From contig NZ_CP019724.1 in NCBI RefSeq assembly GCF_002005225.1, forward strand, positions 62,001 to 126,000: a stretch of DNA of 64,000 nt, written 5' to 3'. Of the stretch, positions 45,325 through 55,700 are shown in pieces. Source of the stretch: Streptomyces pactum. GTDB taxonomy: Bacteria > Actinomycetota > Actinomycetes > Streptomycetales > Streptomycetaceae. A program made the position numbers and the translations under genes. The notes under the pieces were generated by a model that was not told the origin of the DNA, did not search any database, and worked only from the letters and a program-made list of their open reading frames with translations. Each line of letters begins with the position of its first letter. Within the stretch, counting starts at the first letter, position 1.

Positions 45325-46557
45325 TCAGTTGTCTTCTTGCTCGGTCGCCATTCGCACCGACAGGGCCGTCGAGCGCGGGTCGGTGGTCTGCAGGCAAACG
45401 TCCCGGTGCAGCGTCAGCCGCGGCGCGACCCGGAACAGGGCCGCCAGTGCGACTTCGGCCATGGTCCGGGCGAGGGCGGCGCCCAGGCAGTAGTGGATCC
45501 CGTGGCCGAAGGCCAGGTGCGCCTTGTCCGGCCGGGCCGGGTCGATGGCGTCGGGGTCCGTGAACCGGCGACGGTCGCGGTTGCCGCTCGCCAGAACCAC
45601 CTGCACCAGGTCTCCGCGCTCGATGGTCGCCCCGGCCAACTCGACCGGTTCCCGGGCGAAGCGCAGGGTGCCGATCTCGGCGGGCCCGTGACGGCGCAGG
45701 GTCTCCTCCACCAGGTCCGGGATCCCCGCCGCACCGGGTCGCAGCGCTCCGGTGAGCACGAGGACGGCCATGGTCCTGACCAGAAGCGCGGTGGTGCGGT
45801 GTCCGGCGAGCAGGATGCCGAGCGCGGTCGAGACGAGTTCGTCCTCGGTGAGCCGGTCACCGGCGTCCCGGGCCCGTACCAATGCCGTCAGCAGGTCATC
45901 GGCCGCGTACTGCGGGTCGCGGCGCTCGGCGATCGCCTTGCGCATGTATGCGATGAGGTTCCGGGCGTCGGTGGTGACCCTGTCCGGATCACCGCTGGTG
46001 AGTCCCTCTGCGGAGGTACGCCACTGTTGCTGGTCCTCGGGCGGCAGTCCGAGCAGTTCACCGATGACCAGGACGGGCAACTGGTGGGCGAAGTGCTCCA
46101 TCAGGTCCACGGTGCCGGCGGCGTCCGCGTGGGCGGGCAGGTCCGCGAGCAGGGCGTCCACGATGTGCTCGACGCGCGGCCGCAGCCGCTGCACCCGACG
46201 GGCGGTGAACGCGTGGGACACCAGTCGGCGCAGTCTGGTGTGGTCGGGCGGGTCGTACGCGGCGAGTGTCGAGGTCAACGCGGTGCGCAAGTCGTCCGGC
46301 AGCCCCGCGCCGGGCAGCGGAATCCGGTCCTGCCCGGTCAGATCGCTGCTGAAGCGGACGTCGTTGAGCACCGTGACGATCTCGTCGTGGCCGGTGATCA
46401 GCCAGACCTCGACATCGCCGGCGTACCTGCCGCGGGTCACGGGCGTTCGTGCCGCAAGCTCGCCGTACCGGGTGTCCCGGTCGGCGGAGGCGAGGATCTC
46501 TCCGAGTCGTGGCTCGGCGTCCGTGGGGGACGTGGGCATCTCGGCCTTTCCTGTCAT
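45325..46557 (-). CDS. Cytochrome P450
   Basis: This 410-aa class I bacterial P450 (CYP105/107-like size) has the I-helix oxygen motif LLAGHRTTALL (near residue 240), the K-helix ExxR in LVEETLRRHG, and the heme loop AFGHGIHYCLGAALAR with the cysteine ligand near residue 354. It hydroxylates or oxidises a substrate, likely the peptide, a carrier-bound amino acid or the acyl chain. ATG 46557 overlaps the CoA-transferase stop (ATGA); an alternative ATG at 46539 has a better ribosome site. Confidence 0.95.
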   Translation of the reverse strand: MTGKAEMPTSPTDAEPRLGEILASADRDTRYGELAARTPVTRGRYAGDVEVWLITGHDEIVTVLNDVRFSSDLTGQDRIPLPGAGLPDDLRTALTSTLAAYDPPDHTRLRRLVSHAFTARRVQRLRPRVEHIVDALLADLPAHADAAGTVDLMEHFAHQLPVLVIGELLGLPPEDQQQWRTSAEGLTSGDPDRVTTDARNLIAYMRKAIAERRDPQYAADDLLTALVRARDAGDRLTEDELVSTALGILLAGHRTTALLVRTMAVLVLTGALRPGAAGIPDLVEETLRRHGPAEIGTLRFAREPVELAGATIERGDLVQVVLASGNRDRRRFTDPDAIDPARPDKAHLAFGHGIHYCLGAALARTMAEVALAALFRVAPRLTLHRDVCLQTTDPRSTALSVRMATEQEDN

Positions 46558-47702
46558 GAGCGCGGTCCCGTGGGCGCGAGGACCTCGGCGGTGTGCTCGC
46601 CGAGTGCGGGTGCGGGTGCACGGTGGGAGTCCAGTCCCGCGTCGAACAGCACCGGAAAGCGGACCTGGTGCCACCGCTGTTCGTCGGGGCCGCCCGGCAC
46701 GGTCGCGACGAGGTTCCTGGCCCGGACATGGGGGTCGTCGACGATGTCCTGCGGCGTCTCGTAGACGGGCGCCCAGGGCACGTCCAGCTCGCCTAGCACC
46801 TTGGCCCACCAGGTGAGGTCCCGGGCGGCGAAGACCTCGGCGAGCAGGGCGGACACCGCGTCCTTGTGCCGGGTGCGGTCGGCGCGGCGGTCATAGGCAT
46901 CGGTGGTCAGCGCCGGGAACTCGTCCGCCAGTCGGTCGCGGAAGGCGCGCCAGAACTTGTCCTCGAACGTGGCGAAGGACAGTCGGCTGCCGTCGCGCGT
47001 GGTGAACACGTCGTTGTCGCCGGTCAGTACGGGGCTGTCGGCCGGGTCGTCGAGGTTGAGCGCCGGCAGCGCGAGCGGTCCGGCCCAGGCCGCGGCCGCC
47101 TCGTGCAGGGAGACGTCGACGTGCTGGCCGACTCCGGTGACGGACGCGTGCTGCGCGGCGACCACGACGCAGAGCGCGGCGTACATCGAGCCTGCCAGGT
47201 CGCCGACGCGCACGCCGGGCCGGTCGACGCGGCCTCCCGGCCGGTTGGGCACCGCGAAGAATCCGGACAGCGCGAGGAAGTTCACGTCGTGACCGGGACG
47301 CCCGGCGTAGGGGCCGGACTGGCCGAAGCCCGACAGCGAGCAGAGCACCGTTCGCGGGTTGGCACGGCGCAGCTCGGTGAAGCCCAGGCCGAGGCGGTCC
47401 AGCACACCGGGCCGGTAGCTCTCGACCACCACGTCGTACTCGGGCAGCAGGTCCAGCAGGGCGCTTCGTCCCTCGGGCCGGACGATGTCCAGCACCGCCG
47501 ACCGCTTGTTGCGGTTCAGCGCCGCGAACGTCTCGGGCGCGGCCCCGCGCAGCGGATCCCCGCCGGAGGGCTCGATCTTGACCACGTCCGCGCCCAGATC
47601 GGCCAGGACCTGGGTGGCGAAGCCACCCGGCAGCAGCCGGGTCAGGTCCAGGACGCGCAGCCATCCCAACGGCGGCCATGAGCCATGTGCCCGGGCGGTC
47701 AC
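46554..47702 (-). CDS. Family III CoA-transferase (CaiB/BaiF)
   Basis: This 382-aa protein has the typical opening LRVLDLTRLLPGGFATQVLA, DLGADVVKIE and NRNKRSAVLDI. The catalytic Asp lies in GHDVNFLALSG (about residue 147) and the GVGQHVDVSLHEAA helix follows. It transfers CoA between carboxylic acids, or racemises alpha-methylacyl-CoA in relatives. GTG 47702 overlaps the CCR-like stop by 4 bases. Paired with a CCR-like enzyme it probably supplies an unusual branched or extended acyl-CoA unit. The substrate cannot be read from sequence. Confidence 0.9.
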   Translation of the reverse strand: MTARAHGSWPPLGWLRVLDLTRLLPGGFATQVLADLGADVVKIEPSGGDPLRGAAPETFAALNRNKRSAVLDIVRPEGRSALLDLLPEYDVVVESYRPGVLDRLGLGFTELRRANPRTVLCSLSGFGQSGPYAGRPGHDVNFLALSGFFAVPNRPGGRVDRPGVRVGDLAGSMYAALCVVVAAQHASVTGVGQHVDVSLHEAAAAWAGPLALPALNLDDPADSPVLTGDNDVFTTRDGSRLSFATFEDKFWRAFRDRLADEFPALTTDAYDRRADRTRHKDAVSALLAEVFAARDLTWWAKVLGELDVPWAPVYETPQDIVDDPHVRARNLVATVPGGPDEQRWHQVRFPVLFDAGLDSHRAPAPALGEHTAEVLAPTGPRS

Positions 47703-48958
47703 TTCGCGCCCCCGCCCGGCAGACCGGTCGTCCCGGGCTCGGCGGCGTTGACCAGCACGGCCATGTTGCCCGGCGGATGGGCGTTGTCGTACATGAGCTG
47801 GTGCAGTTCGGCGATGTCCGTGAAGGGCGCGGTCCGGCTCAGACAGGGGTCGAGCCGGCCGGCCGCGACCAGTTCGGTGACCGCACGGAACTCCTGCGTG
47901 TTGGCGCAGTGCGAACCCTGCAGCCGTTTCTGGAACATCCACAGATAGCGCAGGTCCACATCGCCGTTGTAGCCGCTGGTTCCCGCGCAGGTGACCACCA
48001 TCCCGCCGTTGTCGCAGAGGTACAGCGAGGTGGGGAGCGTGTCCTGGCCCGGGTGTTCCAGCACGATGCGGGGCGAGCGGCGCTCGCCGAGCGCGTCCCA
48101 GAAGCTGCGGCCGAAAGCGCGTACACCGTCGAGCCAGTCGTTGTATGCGGTGGTGTCGGTGCAGTCCGGCAGTCTGCCCCAGTGGTCGAACTCGCTGCGG
48201 TTGATCACGCCCCGGGCCCCCAGCCTCCGGCAGTGCTCGGCCTTCTCCTGGCTGGACACCACCGCGATCGGCACACCGCCGAACTGGTGGACGATCTGGA
48301 TCGCCATCGATCCGAGGCTGCCGGAACCGCCCCACACCAGCACCGGGTCGCCGGGCTGCACGGTGTGCGGCGCCCAGCCGCGCAGCTGGCGGTAGGCGGT
48401 GCCGCCGCCGGCGAGGAAGCAGCCGGCCTCCTCCCAGGTGAGCCGTTCCGGCTTGGGGTGCAGTTGGTACTCGTCGACGACGGTGAACTGGGCGAAGGTG
48501 CCGAAGTTGAGTTCATAGCCCCAGGCGGCCTGGGACTTCGAGGTGGTCGGATCGGCGCCGAGCCGTATGTCGTCGGCCTGTTCGTCCCATTTCAGCCCGC
48601 CGAAGACGACGTGCTCGCCCACCTGGAACCGGGTGGCGCCCTCGCCGGTTGCCCAGACCACGCCCGACCCCTCCGAACCGGCGATGTGGAAGTCGTGGGG
48701 GTCGCCCTTGCGCTGTCGTGCGGCGATCACGTCCACCGGTGTGCCGAGGCCGGCCCAGATGCCGTTGTAGTTGATGCCGGCCGCCATCACCAGGACCAGG
48801 ACCTGGCCGGGGCCGAGCGGGGGCACGTCCACGACTTCGACCTTGATCGCGTTCTGCGGCATCCCGTATCGCTCCTGACGGATCAGGGCGGCGTACATCT
48901 GGCGCGGCACCTCCCCCGGCGGGGGGAGCTCGCCTAGCTCGTAGAGGTCTCGTGTCAT
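47699..48958 (-). CDS. ccr: Crotonyl-CoA carboxylase/reductase-like enzyme
   Basis: This 419-aa medium-chain reductase of the CCR clade has AAGINYNGIWAGLGTPVDV (with the CO2-site Asn), AWGYELNFGTFAQFTVVDEY (the Phe-Glu pair of the CO2 site appears as Tyr-Glu), NADPH fold VLVWGGSGSLGSMAIQIVHQ and RLQGSHCANTQEF (CO2-site His retained). CCRs reduce and carboxylate enoyl-CoA to alkylmalonyl-CoA. The Phe-to-Tyr change and slightly short length suggest altered substrate or plain reduction. ATG 48958 overlaps the thioesterase stop. Confidence 0.88.
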   Translation of the reverse strand: MTRDLYELGELPPPGEVPRQMYAALIRQERYGMPQNAIKVEVVDVPPLGPGQVLVLVMAAGINYNGIWAGLGTPVDVIAARQRKGDPHDFHIAGSEGSGVVWATGEGATRFQVGEHVVFGGLKWDEQADDIRLGADPTTSKSQAAWGYELNFGTFAQFTVVDEYQLHPKPERLTWEEAGCFLAGGGTAYRQLRGWAPHTVQPGDPVLVWGGSGSLGSMAIQIVHQFGGVPIAVVSSQEKAEHCRRLGARGVINRSEFDHWGRLPDCTDTTAYNDWLDGVRAFGRSFWDALGERRSPRIVLEHPGQDTLPTSLYLCDNGGMVVTCAGTSGYNGDVDLRYLWMFQKRLQGSHCANTQEFRAVTELVAAGRLDPCLSRTAPFTDIAELHQLMYDNAHPPGNMAVLVNAAEPGTTGLPGGGAK

Positions 48959-49731
48959 GGTGATCCATCTCCGGTAGTGACGAGGTGGCGCAGGGCGCGG
49001 CCGGCGGCCTCCGGGTGTTCCAGCAGGTAGAAGTGGCCTCCGGGGAAGCCCCTCAGGCGGGGTGGTCGGGGCAGGTCGGCGATCCACCGCCGGGCCTCGT
49101 GGACGGAGGCCTCCTCGTCGTCGGCTCCGTACCAGACGTGGTAGGCCGCGCCGGTGTCCGGCGCATGGTCGGCCGGGACGGACGTGGTCGCGCGGTAGGT
49201 GTCGACCAACTGCAGGTCCTGGCCGAGGGCGGTCACGGCCAGGTTCAGCATGTGCGGATCGACGAAGACCTCGGGCGGGCAGCCGCCGTAGCGGTCGAGA
49301 TCCCGGATCAGCTCGGCCCGCGACCGGTTGGTGAACGGCGCCTGGGGGTGCGAGGCGATCCGGCTCGTCGTGACGGGCGAGCGGGACCCGGACAGGACGA
49401 CGTCGCGCAGCAGGCTGCGGCGTTCCGCCGACAGCCCCATGACGAGCGCGTGGGCGAGCAGCGCCCCCAAGCTGTGGCCGAAGACGGTCGTCGGCCGGTC
49501 CACCAGCGCCTCGAAGTCCGGTCTGAGCCGGTTCACCGCCTCGGTGAAGGAGTTCGCCGGTGCCTCTCGGTCATTGGCCTCCAGCAGTGCGACGGCACAG
49601 CCGTCCGACAGGGGCCTGGCCAGCGGCAGCAACGACGCGGCCGACCCGCCCGCGTAGTGCAGGAACAGCACCCGGTGCGGTGCGTCGGCGGGCCCGAGCA
49701 TCACATGCGCGGACAGTGCTCGGCTCGTCAT
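48955..49731 (-). CDS. Type II (editing) thioesterase
   Basis: This 258-aa alpha/beta hydrolase has the nucleophile elbow [17 protein letters not shown] (Ser near residue 91), oxyanion stretch [19 protein letters not shown], and catalytic His in [11 protein letters not shown]. It clears misprimed or stalled acyl groups from carrier domains. It directly follows the NRPS gene with an ATGA overlap, so the stoichiometry is coupled. Confidence 0.94.
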   Translation of the reverse strand: MTSRALSAHVMLGPADAPHRVLFLHYAGGSAASLLPLARPLSDGCAVALLEANDREAPANSFTEAVNRLRPDFEALVDRPTTVFGHSLGALLAHALVMGLSAERRSLLRDVVLSGSRSPVTTSRIASHPQAPFTNRSRAELIRDLDRYGGCPPEVFVDPHMLNLAVTALGQDLQLVDTYRATTSVPADHAPDTGAAYHVWYGADDEEASVHEARRWIADLPRPPRLRGFPGGHFYLLEHPEAAGRALRHLVTTGDGSP

Positions 49732-52700
49732 GCGCTCGCTCCGGTGTCGTCGACGAACTCGCGCAGGACGCTGCCGATGTCGCGCAGCGGTGCCACGTCG
49801 AGCATCTGGTGGTGTTCGCAGTCGATCGGACGGGTGGTGATCGTGCCGGTGACATACGGGCGCCAGCGCTCCTCGGTCAGGGGGCCCTCGGCGCGGCCGC
49901 GGGCCGCGGGCAGGAAGACCATGTCGCCGTCGAAGGTGCCCGGTGTGTGGGTGGCCGAGAGTTCGGTGAAGTGCCGTGCGATCTCCACCAGGCGCGACGA
50001 GCGCTCGCCCAGCAGGGCGACCATGGGGTTGTCGTGCTCGCGCAGCAGCGCTTCGGCGCTCTGCGCTGTCAGCCCGTCAGGCAGCCGCTCGGGCGGGCCG
50101 TCGACCGATTCGAGCAGCGAGCGCAGGATCGTCGCACGGTCGGGGACACGGGTCACCACGCCGCCTGCCGGTGCGGTGTCGAGCAGGGCGAGGAACGTGA
50201 CCTTGCCGCCCGTGTCACGCAGCATCCTCGCGACCTCGTGGGCGACCAGTCCGCCGAAGGACCAGCCGAGCAGCCGGTACGGGCCCGGCGACAGCTCTGC
50301 GATCCGCGCCGCGTAGTCCGCGGCGATCTCGGACACGGTGCCCGGCAGCGGTCCCCCGTCGACGTATCCGCGGGCCTGCAGGGCGTAGATCGGTACGCCG
50401 CGCGGGAGTTCCCGGATCAGTCCCGAGTACCGCCAGCCCAGCCCGCTCGCAGGGGGGAAACAGAACACCGGGGCCTCGGTGCCGTCGGCGCGCAGCGGCA
50501 GCACGGTGTCGAACGCCGTGTCACGCGCGATCGCGCCACCCGTGATGTGGCGCGCGGCGAGGCCGGCGACCGTGGGGCTTCGGAAGAGGTCCCTGATGGT
50601 GGTTTGCCCGCCCAGTCGGTGTCGGATCCGGCCGATCAGCCGCATCGCGAGCAGGGAGTCGCCGCCCAGGTCGAAGAAGTCGTCGTCGGTGCCGACCTCG
50701 GCCACGTCGAGCACCTCGCGGTACAGCGCGCAGAGGGCTTCCTCGACCTGGTTGGCCGGGGCGACGACACAACGGCGTCCGGAGGTCGCTGCGCCGAGGG
50801 CTGCCCGGTCGACCTTTCCGTTGGGCGTCACCGGCAGGGAGTCCCGGATCCAGACGACCGCCGGCACCTGGTAGGCGGGCAGCAGGCCCTCGGCGTACCG
50901 AATCAGCTCGGCCTCCTCGGGCAGTTGTCCCGCTGCCGGGACGACGTGCGCCGTCAGACGTGCGCGCGCCGGTTCGCCGGACGCCACCACGACGCAGTGC
51001 GCGACCCCCGGGTGGGTGGTCAACGCCGTCTCGGTCTCGCCCGGTTCGACCCGGAACCCCCGGATCTTGAGCTGCGCGTCCACCCGGCCGACGTAGTCGA
51101 GCCGGCCGTCCGGGCCGAGCCGTGCGAGATCGCCGGTGCGGTACATCCGCCGACCCGAACCGTTCGTCTCGGCGACGTACCGCGCCGCGGTGAGCCGGGG
51201 CTGTGCGATGTAGCCACGGCCGACCCCGTCGCCCGCGATGTAGACCTCGCCGACGGAGCCGTCGGGAACCGGGCGCAGCGAGTCGTCGAGCAGACGGACG
51301 CGGGTGCCGGGCAGCGGCTGCCCGATCGGGACGGTCCCGCCGACGGCGTCGGCGGCGGGTATCCGGTGGGCCGTGGCGAACACGGTGGTCTCGGTCGGGC
51401 CGTATCCGTTCATCAGGGTCAGTCCGGGGTGCCGGCGCAGGAGGTCCTTCGCGGTCGCGGGCGGCACGACGTCCCCGCCGGTCCACACCTCGCGCATGTC
51501 CGCGAAGCACGAGGGCTCGTCCTCGACGAGGATCCGGAACAGACCGGCGGTGAGCCAGGCCCGGGTGACCCGTTCTGCCCGGATGACGCGGGCGAGCTCG
51601 GCGGTGTCCGGGTCGCCGCCGGGCGCGAGCACCGCGCAGCCGCCGTTGAGCAGGGTGCACCAGATCTCCAGGGTGGAGGCGTCGAAGGCGAGCGGGCTGT
51701 GCACGAGGACCCGTCGCGGCGTGCGGAACGCGTCCTGTCCCGTGAGCCAGGCGATCTCGCGCCGGGACACCGCCACGCCCTTGGGGCGCCCGCTCGATCC
51801 GGAGGTGTACATGACGTAGGCCAGGGCCCGTGCCGGTACCGGCCGCAGCTCGACGTCGGCGCGGTCGCCGTCGCCGGGCGGTTCGGCCGGATCCGGGACG
51901 ATGACCGGGATCGCGAGGTCCGCGGGAACATCGCCGTCGGCCAGCAGCACGGTGGCCGACGACTCGGTGATGATGTCGTGCATGCGCCGGGTGGGGAATC
52001 GCCGGTCGAGCGGCACGTATCCGGCGCCCGCCTTCAGCACCCCGAGCAGGGCGGCGATCATCGCAGGCGTGCGGTCGAGGAGCAGGGCGACCGTGCTCTC
52101 CGGCCCGGCCCCGGCCGCGGCGAGAGTGCGGGCCAGCCGATCGGACCAGGCGTCGAGTTCCGCGTAGGTCACGGTGTGGTCCTGGCCGACGACGGCCGGG
52201 TGGTCCGGTGTCTCGGCCACTCGATCGGCGAAGACCGCGATGGGGTCGCGGTCCGGCGTCGGACCGGCCGGACCGATGGCTGACGCCGTGCCGACCGGCC
52301 GGCCGGCGACCCGCTCGACGGGCTGGCCGGGGTCGGCCGCCAGCGACTCCAGTACGTCGCACAGCCAGGTCATGACCTGCTCGGCCCGGTCCGGTGGGAT
52401 CAGGTCCGCTCGGTGGATCAGCCGCAGCCCGAGCCCGTCGGGAGCGGCGGCGGCCACCAGGCCCAGCGGATAGTGCATCCCGTCCCTGGCCTGCTCCAGG
52501 CGTACGGCCTCCTCGCCCGCTCCGGTCCGGACGGCGCCCCCGTCGACCGGATAGTTCTCGAAGGCCACCAGGGTGTCGAACAGTTCACCGACACCGGCCA
52601 GGCGGTGCGCGGCGGCGAGCGTGAGGTGATGCGCCTCGCCCAGGGCCGCTTGTTCGGTCTGGAGACGCCGCAGCAGCTTTGCGGCACTCTCCCCCGGCCG

Positions 52701-55700
52701 CGGTCGCAGCCGGACGGGAACCGTGTTGATGAGGCAGCCGATCATCGACTCGATGCCGGGTACGGCCGGGGGCCTGCCGGACACCACGCTGCCGAAGACC
52801 ACGTCCCACCGTCCGGTGAGCCGTCCGAGTACCAGCCCCCACGCGGTGTGCACCATGGTGCTGGTGGTGACCCCGAGGGTCCGGCCGGTGTCCCGAAGAC
52901 GTGCGGCAACCCGCTCGGGCAACCGTCGGTGCAGCTCCCGCCGAGGTCCCGTGGTGCGGCCCGCGCCCGGGACGACGAGGCAGCCGTCCACCCCCGACAG
53001 TGCTGCCTGCCAGATGCGTTCGGCGGCCTGAACGTCCTGCTGTGCCAGCCATGACGCGTACGCCCGGTAGGGAGTCGGCGCCGGCAGTCCGTCGCCGTCG
53101 CGACCCTCGTCGGCGCCGGGACGGCAGGCGGCGAAGATCTCGCGCAGCAGCAACGGCAGCGACCAGCCGTCCAGCAGCATGTGATGGTTGGTCACGACGA
53201 GCCGGTGCCCGGCGGATCGCTCGGACGCCGCGTGACCGTCGTCGGGCATCTGCACCAGCAGGAAGCGGGCCAGGGGCGGGTCGGACGGGTCGAATCCCTC
53301 GCGTCGTTCCGCCGCGGCGAGCGCGGCCAGTTCAGCCTGGTCTGCCGCGGTGCGCACCCGCCACGGCGCTCTGACCTTCTCTGGAATCACCTGCACCCAG
53401 GGGCCGTCCGGCGGCTGGACGAACGCCGCGCGCAGGGCGTCGTGCCGGTCGAGGACCGTCTGCACCGCACGCTCCAACGTGTTCGGACTCGGACTGCCGG
53501 GCACGGCGAGGATGGTCTGCACCACATAGGGATCGTCCCCATCGGGCTCGTCCCCGTAGGGGTCGCCGGAGTCCGAGCGTCCTCGCAGCAGTGCGTGGAA
53601 GAGCATGCCCTCCTGCAGCGGTGCGAGCGGCAGCACGTCGGCCGGTGCCGGCCAGGTCTGCTCGATCCAGTCCACCTGTTTCTGGTCCAGGTCGACGAGC
53701 GGAAAGTCGGAGGGCGTGCGGCCGCCGGCCGTACGGCGCGCGTGGTCGACGATGCCGGCCAACGCCTCGAACCACAGGTCGGCCAGCTCCGCCATGTCTC
53801 GTTCGGCCAGCAGATCGCTCGGCCATGTCCAGTTGGCGACCAGCCGCGGTCCCTGCGGGGTGTCTCTGACGAGGGTGTCGAGCGCCACCGCGTGTGCCAG
53901 CGCCCGGGTGGCGGTCTCCCGGGGCAGGGCGGCCGCGACGTCGGTTTCGGGTGAACCACTCAGCCGGCCGAGGTAGTTCACACAGATCTGCGGTGCGCCC
54001 GCCCGTGCCAGTGCGGACATCGTCTGCGGGTTGAGGTAGCGCAGCAGTCCGAATCCGATGCCGCTGTCAGGGACCGACCGCAACTGCTCCTTGACGCGCT
54101 TCACGGCCGCGCCGATGCCGTCGTCCCCGCGGCGGACCTCGGCCCAGTCCAGTGCCCCGGGGTCGAGCGCCACCGGGTGCAGCGTGGTGAACCAGCCGAC
54201 GGTCCGGGTGAGATCCATGCCATCGTGCTCGACCCGGCCATGTCCCTCGACATCAACCAGGACCGCGCTCGTGGCCGGGATGTCCCGCCGCGTCCGCCAC
54301 TCGTCCACGGCCAGGGCCAGCGCGGTGAGCAGGGCGTCGGTGACCCTGCCGTGGAACGCCGCGGGAACTTCGGTGAGCAGTGCGGCCGTCGTCCCGTTCG
54401 GCGCCGTCCGCCGGAGGGACCGGGCGGTGGCGACCGTGTCCGTTTCGGGATCGAGGGCGCGCTCGCCCAGCAGGGGGTCGGGGGTGCGCAGCACCGTCGC
54501 CCAGTAGCGGGTTTCGGCCAGCCGGGTGCGGTTTCCGCAGGAGGCGACCAGCTCTTGCGCCCAGCGCTTGAACGACGTGCCGACGGGCGCCAGTTCGATG
54601 GGCCGGCCCGCCGTCAGGTCGGCGAAGGCCGCCGCCAGATCGGCGGCCAGGATGCGCCAGGACACCGCGTCGATCACCAGGTGATGTGCGGTGAGGGCCA
54701 GCCGGCTGGTGGCGCCGGGGCCACTCGACAGCCACGCCGCTTCGAGCATGACGCCGTTGTCCGGGTCCAGGCGGGCCCGGGCCTCCGCCACTGACCGGGC
54801 CGTCAGCCGGCTCAGATCCTCGCCGGACAAAGTGGACGCGTCCACGCAGACCAGCAGGTCGTGGGCGGTGACGGCCCCCGGCTCGGGTATGTCCAGCGCC
54901 CACAGTTCCGTGTCGTGGTCGCGGGACAGCCGCATCCGCAGCGCGTCGTGGTGGTCCACAACGGACTGGAGCGCGAGGCTCACCTGCTCCTGACCGAGGC
55001 CCGGCGGAACGGGAACGACGACGGACTGCTGGAAGTCCGCCACGTCGTCGCCGAGTTCGCGAAGCCAGTGCATGATCGGCGTCAGCGGGACGGACCCCAC
55101 CCCCCGCTCGGACACCACCGCCGATGTACGGCGACCGGACCGAGCTACGGCGGCGAGTTCCGCGATCACCGGGTGAGCGAATACGTCGCGTGTGGTCAGC
55201 GAGAGGCCTTCCCTGCCCGCCCGGCTGACCAGTTGGATGGCCAGGATGCTGTCGCCGCCGAGTTCGAAGAAGTGGCCGTCGACCGGGGGGGCCGGCTGCC
55301 CCAGCAGGTCTGCGATCAGGCGGCACAGAATGCGCTCGTCCTCGGTGCCTGAAGCGGCGTCCGACACTCGACCGGCACCCTTGTCCGTATGGGTGAGGGG
55401 AGCAGGCAGTCTTGTCCGGTCCACCTTGCCGTGGGCGGTGAACGGCAGGCTGTCCACCGGGACCAGCGCGGTCGGCACGAGGTGGTCGGGGACCCGCTCG
55501 GCAAGCCACCCGCGCAGCTCGGGGAGGTTGACGCCGCCGGGTTCGGCGACTACGTAACCAGCCAGCCGTTCCCCGGTCGGCGTGGTGAAAGCAGCCGCCG
55601 CGGCGGCGCGCACGCAGGGGTGGCCGAGAAGGTTCTGCTCGACCTCGCCCAGTTCCACGCGATGACCGCGAATCTTCACCTGCCCGTCTGCCCGACCGAT

